Shown: positions 55,701 to 64,000 of the stretch, one piece after another
Layout of the letters: each line of letters begins with the position of its first letter
Numbering within the stretch: the stretch's first letter is position 1
Source of the DNA: Ornithodoros turicata
Lineage: Eukaryota; Arthropoda; Arachnida; Ixodida; Argasidae
Assembly: GCF_037126465.1 (NCBI RefSeq)
Contig: NW_026999318.1
Coordinates: forward strand, 3,382,447 to 3,446,446
DNA length: 64,000 bases
Reading direction: 5' to 3'
Notes under the pieces: model-generated
Database searches by the model: none
What the model saw: only the letters and a program-made list of their open reading frames with translations
Told to the model about the DNA's origin: nothing
Position numbers and translations under genes: made by a program

Positions 55701-58071
55701 TTACATGTGTGGACCTTCACAATTCAATAACTGGCAGACTATCAACGACTGGCGTTGAGCAGGCAATACAGGGTGTGCGATAAACAGGGAAACCGCGACA
55801 ACTTCACTCTCTCAGCTACCACCAAAGAATACAACAGCAGAAAGGAAGACTAAAAGTGTTCAAGTAATGTCAATGAATATCTGGAGCTAGCTCAGGAAGA
55901 CGATCAAAGGAAGCTAGATGGATTAGGTCCAGACCCGTCGTCGCAGAAGTACAACCTTGGCTCCAGTGCTCATTGTCTACTGCGCCGCCGCAGAAGGCAG
56001 TTCTCATGAGAACCTGAAGCGTCGACAGTTAATTTGTGCAACATGTTTTTGCAGGCAACGTAAATCTGTTTCGGCCGCTCCTGTGTGTGTTTGGTAGAAG
56101 CGGCGGCAATTCGTCTTGGGGTGAAGCAGCCTTGCGGGGCAACGCCAGATGAGTGCGGGTGCGGTCAAGTTCAATTTTTTCTTCGATGCCAAAACAAAAA
56201 TTGTTTCCACGAAACTTTGTAAAATAAATGCTGAAGGAACGTACTATCAAATACAATTTGTCTCAAATTTTTATCAGGACCACTTCAGTGTGCAATTGAC
56301 GGCTGAATGTGTCGTAAAAAGCAATATTTCCGAGATTGATATTTTTTTTCTGTGTACTCTTCAAGTCTGTGGGCTTCAAAATATTTTAACACGTTCAATG
56401 CCTCCCAGACAGTACCGGTAAACACTTTAAATAGCTCCGAAAAAATTGCAGCTTTCAGTAAAGAATTCCAAAAGATCTCGAAATTTTACAGTTTCCTTGG
56501 GGCATAAACTCTCGATAAAAAGTGTCGATCAACTTTCAAAGGATATTGGCACGAAAGTGTTATGCTTCGCCTTCAGTCAGAAGAGATTTGGTTGGAATTT
56601 TCGAAAAAGCTATTTTGTTAGAACTTTTTCGCAAGGTAGGTCCCAACGCAATCTTCAAGAGGCTGTCAAGGCAATTAATTATACTTTCTTTTTTTTTTCG
56701 CGGCGAAGATAAGCTGGCAGACCATTGGTTGCATGGGAACAATCAATTGCAGTTTATCTGAAAAAATCGGGAATGGTCGAGTGCGAAGTCTGGGGCGTTT
56801 AGCATGGAATGAATCCAATATAAAGTTTTGCTTCTTAAAACTTAAGAAACAAAAACTTCTTTCTTAAGAAAAAATACACATGTAGACTTCCCAAATGGTA
56901 TGAGAGAGGCTGTATCTTTCACAAAGGCACTTCGTTTTTACTCAGTAAACAACCTCAAATAACATGGACGACACAAACCCGCCAGTTGTTTAATTTCACA
57001 CGAGCTGTCCCGGCTTCTTTTGTTTGGCTACCACATGGTGACCGACAACACCGGTTAAGTTTGCGCCCGCCGACATGTAAGGCATATCACGTACGGCGTA
57101 CTGCCCATTCTGCATCTCTGCAGAGTCCCAAGTTCCCACTCAGTGAGTGGCAACTACGTCGATGATCCGCAGACACTTCGAAGTCCTCATTATTCACCAC
57201 TTCACAGGGAGAAAGCATCGAAACACAAAAAGAAAACGGATCAGCGTTGACCTCGATAGAAGCGCCGTCGCCCCTCTGAACCGTAATGACACCACTGATG
57301 ACGTTTTCTCCTCCTCCTCCTCCTCGTTTGACCCCGAGGAGCGAGTCGAGCGGGAACGCGCGCGACGACGTTCGAGTGTGCTTTTTTTTACGAAAAATAT
57401 CGCGTACGGAGAAAATTTGAGTGTTAATCATCAAGCTAAGTTACGTGGTTTCACAACGCGTTTGAAACTCAATTTTTGGAGAAGGCCTTCTGTGCTCCTT
57501 TAAAGCTCGATTACCGCACAGGGTGAAGTGAATGGCTTTAGCCGAGATGGTCCACGGCGTCTGCTTCACGACCTGCTTATTTAACTTTCGAATTGACGAA
57601 AATTACGAATGAAGTGCCTCCAATTAATTTCCACTTCATATCCTCCAGTACTTGATTCCCCGTAGAGGCAATTAGCGTGCAGATGACTCACTGACCGTAG
57701 AGGTTTTTTTCTAGTTTCTATCATGACAATTGCTCTTCTCTTCTAGTCTGCATTCCAGGTGTCTCCGCACCTTGCCGTGGTTTCCTCATACCTACTAAAT
57801 ATCAAAAGGTAATGATGATGGTGAATAAGACATCTGCAAATATGCGCGGCTTTGCAATGCCCTGGCGAACGGGAATCCTATCAGTCAGACATGTCGAGAC
57901 TCCGCATGTCCGGGGAGCCGGTCCTTCATATTTGGAGAAGGGCCCCTTGATAACGCGGTCCGCCCCTGGGTGGGCAGTGTCTTTGAATGGTACGGCCCAT
58001 AACAAGGTCGTCGGGGCTGCATCGCTTGCGGTGCTGTTCCGGGAAATGATTTTTCTTCCGCCTATTAAGGC

Positions 58072-58245
58072 ACATACATTTCGTTCTCTCTGGTGGGTTA
58101 TACGACCAGGCGGACATCCTGTGGGACAGCGCATGCAACTAGATGACTAATTAGCTAAAATTCATTGATTAACTTATTAATGAGACGTTTTCCGGGAGAT
58201 ACGAGATAGTAGAATTGGAGCCAGTCATTATTCAAATCCATCGTT
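58072..58245. repeat. Inverted repeat arm (partner 59162-59346)
   Basis: ACTAATTAGCTAAA, TAGTAGAATTGG and AATCCATCG occur here and, in reverse complement and the same order, at 59162-59346. The outer words TTATACGACCAGG and TTATACGGCCAGG also correspond. Arms are about 175 bp at roughly 75 percent identity, with the SINE between them. These are either the ends of one transposon or two opposed copies. Confidence 0.55.
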
Positions 58246-58369
58246 CTTATTAAACGCCCTTCCAAGCACACGTAACCCTGTAAACACGCAAGCGTGCAAC
58301 TGAGAGGAAACCAAAACAACGCACGTCTCTAGCGCAGAAACGGCACGACCTTGGCCTTATCGGGGCCGG

Positions 58370-58510
58370 AGAGCGGTGGTGCCGGTGATGATGGAACTGC
58401 TGTCGTAGTCGGACACGCTCAAGCGGGCAACGTCACGACTACGACAGGGTGGGATCGTACCTCCTGGGCCGACTTCGTGCATCCTGGGCGAGCTGTGCGA
58501 GACATTTGTT
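58370..58510 (+). repeat. Dispersed repeat family X, copy 3
   Basis: Contains GGGCAACGTCACGACTACGA and TCCTGGGCCGACTTCGT, matching the copies at 41880 and 45530. Confidence 0.5.
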
Positions 58511-58716
58511 TTAAAGTGTCTGAGAAAAACCCAGCAGAAACGCTCAGACATCACAGCCGGCGCCGGAGACCGGTCATTCTGGCCAACAGATTAGCGCCAA
58601 CTCCAAACAGGTGCATCCCTCCAAAGCACATTGCCCTCGCACGTAGAATGCCTCCCGCTCTTTCTGCGCTAGAGTAGTGCGTAGTGGTGGTGTCTGCTCA
58701 TTTGCATAGCAAAATT

Positions 58717-58991
58717 ACCGGCCTCGGTGGCTCAGTTGGTAGCGTGTTCGCCTTCTGATCCCGAGATCGCGGGTTCGAACCCGGCCGAGGACGCCAGCAA
58801 CTTGGTGGCAGGGTACAAGTTGCTTAGACACGCCGTCTTCCGCGAGGGACGTTAAATACGGGGTGCCGTGCGATGAGCTTTCATCGCACGTTAAAGAACC
58901 CTCAGGTGGGCAAAAGCAATCCACAGACCGACCGCTGTGGCGTCGCTCATGATCTCAGTTGTCTCGCGACGTAAACACCCAATTATTAATA
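58717..58991 (+). mobile_element. Complete tRNA-derived SINE with 13 bp target duplication
   Basis: The 275 bp element has a well-kept tRNA-like head. TGGCTCAGTTGG is the A box and GGTTCGAACCC (58772-58782) the B box of an internal RNA polymerase III promoter. A body follows (GTGGCAGGGTACAAG, CATCGCACGTTAAAG, GTGGCGTCGCTCATGATCTC) and an AATTATTAAT tail. GCATAGCAAAATT flanks it perfectly on both sides (58704-58716 and 58992-59004). The perfect duplication indicates a young insertion. A second, truncated copy is at 8810. It lies in intron 1, in the same sense as the gene. Confidence 0.85.
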
Positions 58992-59161
58992 GCATAGCAA
59001 AATTCGGGAATTTATGGCTCAATAGAATACAATATAATGTTTATTATTACCAAAGCAAAACTTATACAAACAACCTCCTAAGAGACCGACAGGATAAAGG
59101 TACTAAGATGCGTAGCTGGCTAAAGACACTCAAGACGCGTTCGCTTCTCAGGGCGTTCAGA

Positions 59162-59346
59162 AAGGACGATGGATTTCAATGGATGGATGGATGGAGTGGC
59201 CCCAATTCTACTACCTCGCATTTCCCAGAAACCATCGAATTAATAGGTTCATTAATGACATTTAGCTAATTAGTCGTCGAGTAGGTGCAGAGGCTGTCCT
59301 ACATGATGTCCACCTGGCCGTATAAGCCACATGCGAAACGAAATTT
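59162..59346. repeat. Inverted repeat arm (partner 58072-58245)
   Basis: Mirror of 58072-58245 with an added (TGGA)n microsatellite at about 59178-59196. Confidence 0.55.
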
Positions 59347-59468
59347 ATGCAGCTCTGATAGTTTTTTTTTTTCTTTCAAAATCTATGTCGAATTAAAAAA
59401 CACATCCTGTGTAGTTAATCTCATGACTAAACTCTCCATTCCCCGGCCTTTTCCCTTTCGTGTAATAA

Positions 59469-59520
59469 GTATATTACCCCCCCCCCCCCCCCATTCATCT
59501 TCTCAAAATAAAGTTGTTGT
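59469..59520 (+). mobile_element. LINE-type tail after a poly-C run
   Basis: A C run is followed by CATCTTCTCAAAATAAAG and a short GTT repeat, TTGTTGTTGTT. The AATAAAGTTGTTGTT end is shared with the I-type LINE tails at 12.3 and 63.3 kb, so this is probably a very short 5'-truncated copy. Confidence 0.4.
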
Positions 59521-60266
59521 TGTTCTCACGGGACATTATACTCTTAAATTTCCACCTGCACGTCATAAAGTAGTACATAAAGGTAATCTGAATAGGGTTC
59601 AAAACTGGACTCTTTGGTGCATCATTTTAAAATGGATAAAAAAACAGCACACAGCACCGATAATCTTGCATTATTGCATTGCATTGCATTGCACCGATAA
59701 TCTTGCATAAGGTTGCAGTATTCATAGTGTAGTGATGGAACGTGTAAATAAATCGACTTCACTTACTACTACATATCTAGAAGAGAATAAAGGCTCTCAT
59801 CCTCCGGTGTCCATTGCGCCATCGTCACACGTGTACATGTGTGAAAATAACACAATACAACTGCGCGGTTACAACTTCTATTGATTGTGTCTCTTTTCGA
59901 AGTTTAAGCGATCACCGTGTGAACTTCTATCATCTCATGTGTGCTTGTGCGTGTGTGCAGAAATAGAAAATTTAAGTGGGGAAATTAATTTACTGATCGG
60001 CTAATGTAATAGATAATCATCTGTCTGTCACGATTTGTCCTAATATGAAGTTCTACGTTTCTCGATTCTGCAATTCAATCATCCTTAGTACAACAATCAG
60101 AAGGCACGTCTTCAGCGTACTTTTCCTACTGCGCTACGAAACTTCACTTCATTTGCTGGACATCGTTTCTTCTTTGATCCGAATAATATACGTGTTGTGT
60201 ATGCATATGTTGTTTTGACGATATTCGTTTATATTGGTATAGAAAAGAATGTCTTACTATTTGCAG

Positions 60267-60439
60267 GGGCGACAGCAAGCAAGATCATTTACCCAACTCT
60301 GGTGGAAAGTAGGGACCTTGACGGTCACAAAGTTGTACACATCGACGATGATCTAACACTCACCCTGCGCAGGAGCGACTTTCTGGGGAAAGGTCTTTTC
60401 ACTTTCCAACTGGAAGATGGGCAGCTCCGTCCCGAACTC
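60267..60439 (+). CDS. Exon 2 of the metalloprotease-like gene (propeptide start)
   Basis: The acceptor TTTGCAG ends at 60266 and the donor GTACGT starts at 60440. The exon is 173 nt, enters in phase 1 (completing the codon left by exon 1) and leaves in phase 0. It encodes the end of the signal peptide and the start of the propeptide. SKIIYPTLVESRDLDGHKVV and DDDLTLTLRRSDFLG match the pattern 'P-x-L-x-E-x-R-x-x-G-x-K-V, I-x-D-D-L-T-L' typical at the N-terminus of tick metalloprotease precursors. The splice sites fit the change from protein-like to random sequence on both sides. The match is by eye only. Confidence 0.7.
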
Positions 60440-61768
60440 GTACGTTAACATCAGTTCAACGCGCACCTTCACACAAACGCAGAATCTACACAGGAGGTCG
60501 AAACTTATTCTAGAACCTGCCATTGGTATGGCTATTGTGCGACCATAAAAAGGTAGAAAATCCAGCGAATAGATGAGAGAATGTTAAGGGCCTAGCATCA
60601 AGACGAGAGCCGCCGACACAATCTGTTTGGTTCATTAATGCGCTCCTGCTTCCTGCTTATGATTTTCATGTTTCTGAAACGCGCTCTCGACGTTTACACT
60701 TGAGACTGGGAGCATGGCAAGCTAAAGTGCTGCAGAAGCTAAAGTTGACCTGTTGGTCCAAACGGTCCTCAAAAAGTCATCAGAAAAAGCGCATGTCTGC
60801 TAGCTATCGCCCATACAATGATATCCTCGGGTCATCCCAGGGATGTTGTCTAGGGACAGGAATAACATCTTTCGAACATCCCCGTATGGTCCTCAGTTTT
60901 TCAGAAAAGCGTGAAAATGTAACGCCACGGGCCACCCTCAGAAGTTCCTCAAGAGGTCTCCCCAAAACATACTCAGTAAGGTTTTAGGAGCAAAACAGGA
61001 TGTCTTATAGTAATTTATTTATATATTTATTTTGAGAAGTGAGCGCACATTTTCACTACAAGGTCGTTTCTCTTTTTTTCTGGCATTTTTGCAAACTCAG
61101 CTACCAGCTTTCCATTTTCGGTTTCTCCTTTTTATTTGTTTAACATATTTCCGATAACGGGCAATAAGCACGTAAAAAGCAAGCAGAGAGAAATATCAAA
61201 GGTTCAGAAAAAATATTTCCAGGAGCACTAAGTCCAAGCAACCCACTTCGAATTTGCCTCCCAAGAGAAAGCAGATACTATTTATTGCTTGTTAGGCGAC
61301 CTAGATAAATTCGTGGGCCTTATACTCGCCTCCGAACCAAAGCGACGGGTGAGTTGCTAAGTTTAATTCCATTACGCAAACAAATAATACAACAAACGAG
61401 GAATTGTTCAGAGTATTACCTCTCCATCGACGTAAAGCCTGTATTTCTTACTGCTTTTGTTTTGACACATTGGACAAGACCTTGGAAAGTCAAAAACAGT
61501 GCAACAGAATCGAGCGTTTCTGCCTTTTTTGCGGTAAATACTCCATGTATCATAGGCAGTCACCTTTTTTGCGGGAAGAGAAATCTGACAGAGGACCGTC
61601 CTTTGTCTATGACAAACGTCATTCGGCCTCAGAGATCGGCTCAAAAAGAACAAAACAAAAGTATCACTCAATATTTGGGTAGTCTTCGCAGGTAAACTGA
61701 AAAAAATAATATTTATCATCCAGCTAGTTATCCACAGGGACGCACACAGGACGTATCTGAATGACTGT

Positions 61769-62000
61769 TCATGGACAATCCGCTTGCATCATCTTCAGGA
61801 CGTTCTGCGGATTCATATCGAAGGACGAGGACACGATGACAGATGATGACGCTGTCTGTTCTTTGGGAGTCTCAAGTTTCACCTGAGTCACTTCACGATG
61901 GCCGCGGCCTACACGACTCGATATACGTGCCATTTTCACCAAAGATACAGATCCTTTCCTCTTAAAACCGGCTTCTGAAAAATGCATTGGGCATACTTTT
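61769..62000 (-). other. Possible THAP zinc-finger end (relic)
   Basis: On the minus strand the frame reads VCPMHFSEAGFKRKGS, which recalls the C-x2-H-F-x-x-x-x-F part of THAP DNA-binding domains. A hydrophilic tail follows to a stop at 61769. The first half of a THAP domain (C-x-V...R-x-C) is not visible upstream. THAP domains occur in P-like and Kolobok transposases and in host proteins. The call is weak. Confidence 0.25.
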
Positions 62001-63317
62001 ATCGGTTTCGCTTTTCTTTTTTCTTTTTTTTTTGTTCAAATCGCTAACCCTGAACCCTAAACATTGTACACACCAAGCTGCGCTTCATCTACCAATGCAG
62101 AGTCATTCAATTATCTGAGCAGGCATCTACCATCAGCATATTTGAATTGCTCAGCCGGTTCCTCGTACCCAATCTTGAGCTGATAGCCGTCGTATATTTA
62201 CGTCGGCTATCTCTAGGAGCTGAGTCTCTACCCTCCACTCAGCTTGACACGCACTAACCTATCCCCATCAGTCCTGCGGGCATCGGGGCTGACTTTCCGC
62301 CTCACAATGTGTCCCACAGGATCTCTACTACTGACGTTGACAGACTACTGCTGCGAGTCCTTCCAGAGGAGCGCATGCTGGTGAATGTCGCACAATAGAA
62401 ACATGCCGAATTTACCCGGCCAGAACGGATCCCAGACGGGTGGTCACCCACCACAGGCTCCAGGCGGACAAATACTCACCACACGTATCATCTAACTGCA
62501 ATATTGTCACTTCATTGTCATGTTTTGTGGCAAATATAGCAACGCAATCATTTCCATTAATATATTCAGCTATATGAAATGAATGAATGACTACACTTGC
62601 AAAATCTAAGTGATGCTCGTTTCAATTCAACCCTGTATAGCTCTCACAGAAATGCAAATACATTTGTACACCCCTGTGATACAAATCACGATAGTCATCT
62701 TTTATGGGTTCACATATGCATACTGAGGTTTCCTTTTTTTTTTTCAATGCATGTCATGTATACTTAGCAATGACGTACGGTATTTGCGTTACTTTCCCGG
62801 GAGACTTCATAGCTTTTTATGCGGGCAGTAGAAATTCCCTGGGTGACAAAATCTCTAACAGTGTCCATTTTGAAGCTCGTGTCTCCCGGACACCAGGTGC
62901 GTGTACGGGAGGTTGAGTTCTTCCCTGCGGACTAAGCACAGTGGAAGGTTCTTGCCCGGTTTGTTGAGAAATGTGAGTGCCCGTGGGTATCCTCGGAAAA
63001 TTTTGGATTCAGTACTACCCCTACTCCCCCCCCCAGAAAAAAAATGCGGGCCGGGATCATACCTATAAAAGGGAGGGGGAAAGTAACTAAAATCATATGA
63101 GATCCTTGTTTGGATCCTCACAGTGAGGCGGCTCATAATCCCATTTCACGACCTTATATCGCCCTTAGCAGGAATTGAAAATGTCAGAATCGGCCCAAGG
63201 GTATCTTATAGTCAGATAAAAATTGCCGGGCTTCAGCGTTTCGTTGGTGGGAAAAGCTCTTTTGACCTTTCTGGACGCAATACGACTTCCGATCCTTATT
63301 TATGAACGGGCTCATGA

Positions 63318-63402
63318 TTTCATTCCCCACATCACCACCAGCGATGGGTTAGAGTATCGCCCCTGGCGATGAACCTCCGCATTCGTCATATTAAAAATAA
63401 AG
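63318..63402 (+). mobile_element. 3' tail of an I-type LINE (fragment 3)
   Basis: CACCAGCGATGGGTTAGAGT, then TATCGCCCCTGGCGATGAAC and an AATAAAGTTGTCGTTGG tail match the 3' end of the LINE at 12283 in the opposite orientation. The match starts at about 63318, which is the 5' truncation point. Confidence 0.65.
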
Positions 63403-63749
63403 TTGTCGTTGGAGGTGAGCAATGGTCCGGTGAGCAAATGTCCGCTTCGCAAGCAGTATAGTCGGGCGCTCCTCCGCTACGGTGTGATCCCATTCCAGAT
63501 TGCAGAATGCAGAGGTAGCCGAAAGATGTAACAATAAAGCAATAATGCGAGTGGATAATGTTCCTGTACAGTTGCGGGGGTGGCACGTCCTAATTTAAGA
63601 GCCGTCATGGAAGCAGTTATCCTCACTGGTCATCTCGAGTAAGGTCCAGTGTGGTCATATAGCTCTAGGACGTGTGCGCACATTTTTGGGTTTGGGCTAT
63701 ATTATGACGAATATAACATAACTAATCCATTGAATACATACCAATGCAG

Positions 63750-63836
63750 GTGAACACCGCTATATTTAATTTGCATGAGGACACTGAGCACTTGTCGTCT
63801 GTCGTGGTGCACGAACTGCAAAATGGTGTGCAATTG
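63750..63836 (+). CDS. Exon 3 of the metalloprotease-like gene (propeptide)
   Basis: The acceptor ends at 63749 and the donor GTGAGT begins at 63837. The exon is 87 nt, phase 0 at both ends, with no stop. It encodes FNLHEDTEHLSSVVVHELQN and NGVQL, corresponding to the 'Y-H-D-x-x-x-x-A-S-V ... x-D-G-V-x-V-E-G' segment that follows in M12B-type tick precursors. The three exons together give exactly 100 codons (40 + 173 + 87 nt) with no stop. The furin-like site, the HExxH zinc site and the Met-turn would lie on later exons beyond 64000. Confidence 0.65.
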
Positions 63837-64000
63837 GTGAGTACCCTCTCCCTGCGTCTGTTTCTCTGTGAAATGTTCAATGAAAACTAAGGTCTGCGAA
63901 AGTCACAAGGACGATACTGTCGGACGTAGTATAGAAAAATACGGAGGTGTTGGTCGCTCTTAGCTTGACAACAGCAACCCTAGAACGGTTATGTAAAATG

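Larger units (their letters stand above)
53617..56808. repeat. Large inverted repeat, arms ~0.7 kb
   Basis: Left arm 53617-55175 and right arm 56098-56808 are reverse complements over their full length at roughly 75-80 percent. The left arm is longer only because a transposon (54079-54944) sits in it. Shared landmarks include CAGAAGAGATTTGGTTGGA, GTACTCTTCAAG and CCCGCAAGGCTGCTTCA. The 920 bp spacer holds a Copia fragment. It may be a fold-back transposon or two copies of one repeat in opposite orientation. Confidence 0.7.
43057..60266 (+). other. Intron 1 of the metalloprotease-like gene (17.2 kb)
   Basis: It runs from GTAAGC at 43057 to TTTGCAG ending at 60266. Between them lie the transposable elements listed separately here and long unrecognised stretches, chiefly 43.1-44.8, 45.7-47.5, 47.6-50.1, 52.76-53.6, 56.8-58.1 and 59.5-60.2 kb. 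In those stretches I see nothing beyond short chance ORFs and a CpG-richer patch at 48.8-49.2 kb. Alternative exons inside cannot be excluded. Confidence 0.5.
60440..63749 (+). other. Intron 2 of the metalloprotease-like gene (3.3 kb)
   Basis: It runs from GTACGT at 60440 to CAATGCAG ending at 63749. It holds a LINE tail (63318-63402) and a possible THAP-like relic (61769-62000). The rest, including 60.5-61.4 and 62.0-63.3 kb, shows nothing I recognise. A plus-strand 113-codon ORF (61354-61695) has no motif. Confidence 0.5.

Noticed and set aside
58719..58793. Functional tRNA gene
   Set aside because: A and B boxes are good, but the sequence continues as a SINE body and is framed by a 13 bp target duplication, so it is a SINE head.
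61354..61695. 113-codon plus-strand ORF in intron 2
   Set aside because: ORFs of similar length occupy two other frames over the same bases. None shows splice sites or motifs that fit the metalloprotease-like gene.

Overview
The window looks like nuclear DNA from an arthropod, most probably an ixodid (hard) tick. There are no operons or bacterial-type genes. Coding potential is almost entirely transposable-element debris plus one split host gene. That gene starts at 43017 and runs off the right edge. Its three short exons fit together in phase and encode a signal peptide followed by a sequence resembling the propeptide of tick salivary reprolysin-type (M12B) metalloproteases. I recognised it by family resemblance only; no search was possible. 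Its first intron is about 17.2 kb and its second about 3.3 kb, and both are filled with mobile DNA.

Layout. 1-12.3 kb: mostly anonymous sequence with a possible 2 kb terminal-inverted-repeat (TIR) element, a hAT-like MITE (7.6-8.2 kb), a fold-back MITE (11.2-11.5 kb), an old dispersed repeat pair and a LINE tail. 12.3-14.6 kb: a 5'-truncated I-type LINE on the minus strand (reverse transcriptase, then RNase H). 15.26-16.06 kb: an 806 bp fold-back element with a perfect 8 bp target duplication. 16.8-18.1 kb: a CR1/L2-like LINE end. 18.1-19.75 kb: Penelope-like element (PLE) sequence with a GIY-YIG endonuclease, and a long inverted repeat carrying a hammerhead-ribozyme motif on one arm only. 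19.76-21.1 kb and 28.7-30.4 kb: two copies of an IS630/Tc1/mariner-type transposon. 22.0-28.7 kb: a nearly complete two-ORF LINE interrupted by a 2.4 kb DNA transposon whose exact target duplication can be read by restoring the LINE frame. 30.4-31.0 kb: about 2.3 tandem copies of a roughly 286 bp unit, each with a type I hammerhead-ribozyme core. 31.5-32.3 kb: another I-type LINE end. 37.3-39.3 kb: a near-perfect palindrome, a second PLE-type tail and a deleted Ty3-like Gag/LTR element. 43.0-64 kb: the metalloprotease-like gene with MITEs, tRNA-derived SINEs, a large inverted repeat (53.6-56.8 kb) around a Copia fragment, and a young SINE with a 13 bp target duplication.

The strongest candidate for something new is the tandem hammerhead-ribozyme repeat at 30381-31030. 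It has the architecture of animal 'retrozymes': small tandem units with type I hammerheads, thought to be copied through circular RNA and mobilised by PLE reverse transcriptase. The same window also holds PLE fragments with their own hammerhead motifs. Every transposon ORF seen carries stops or frameshifts, so the window holds non-autonomous or dead copies.
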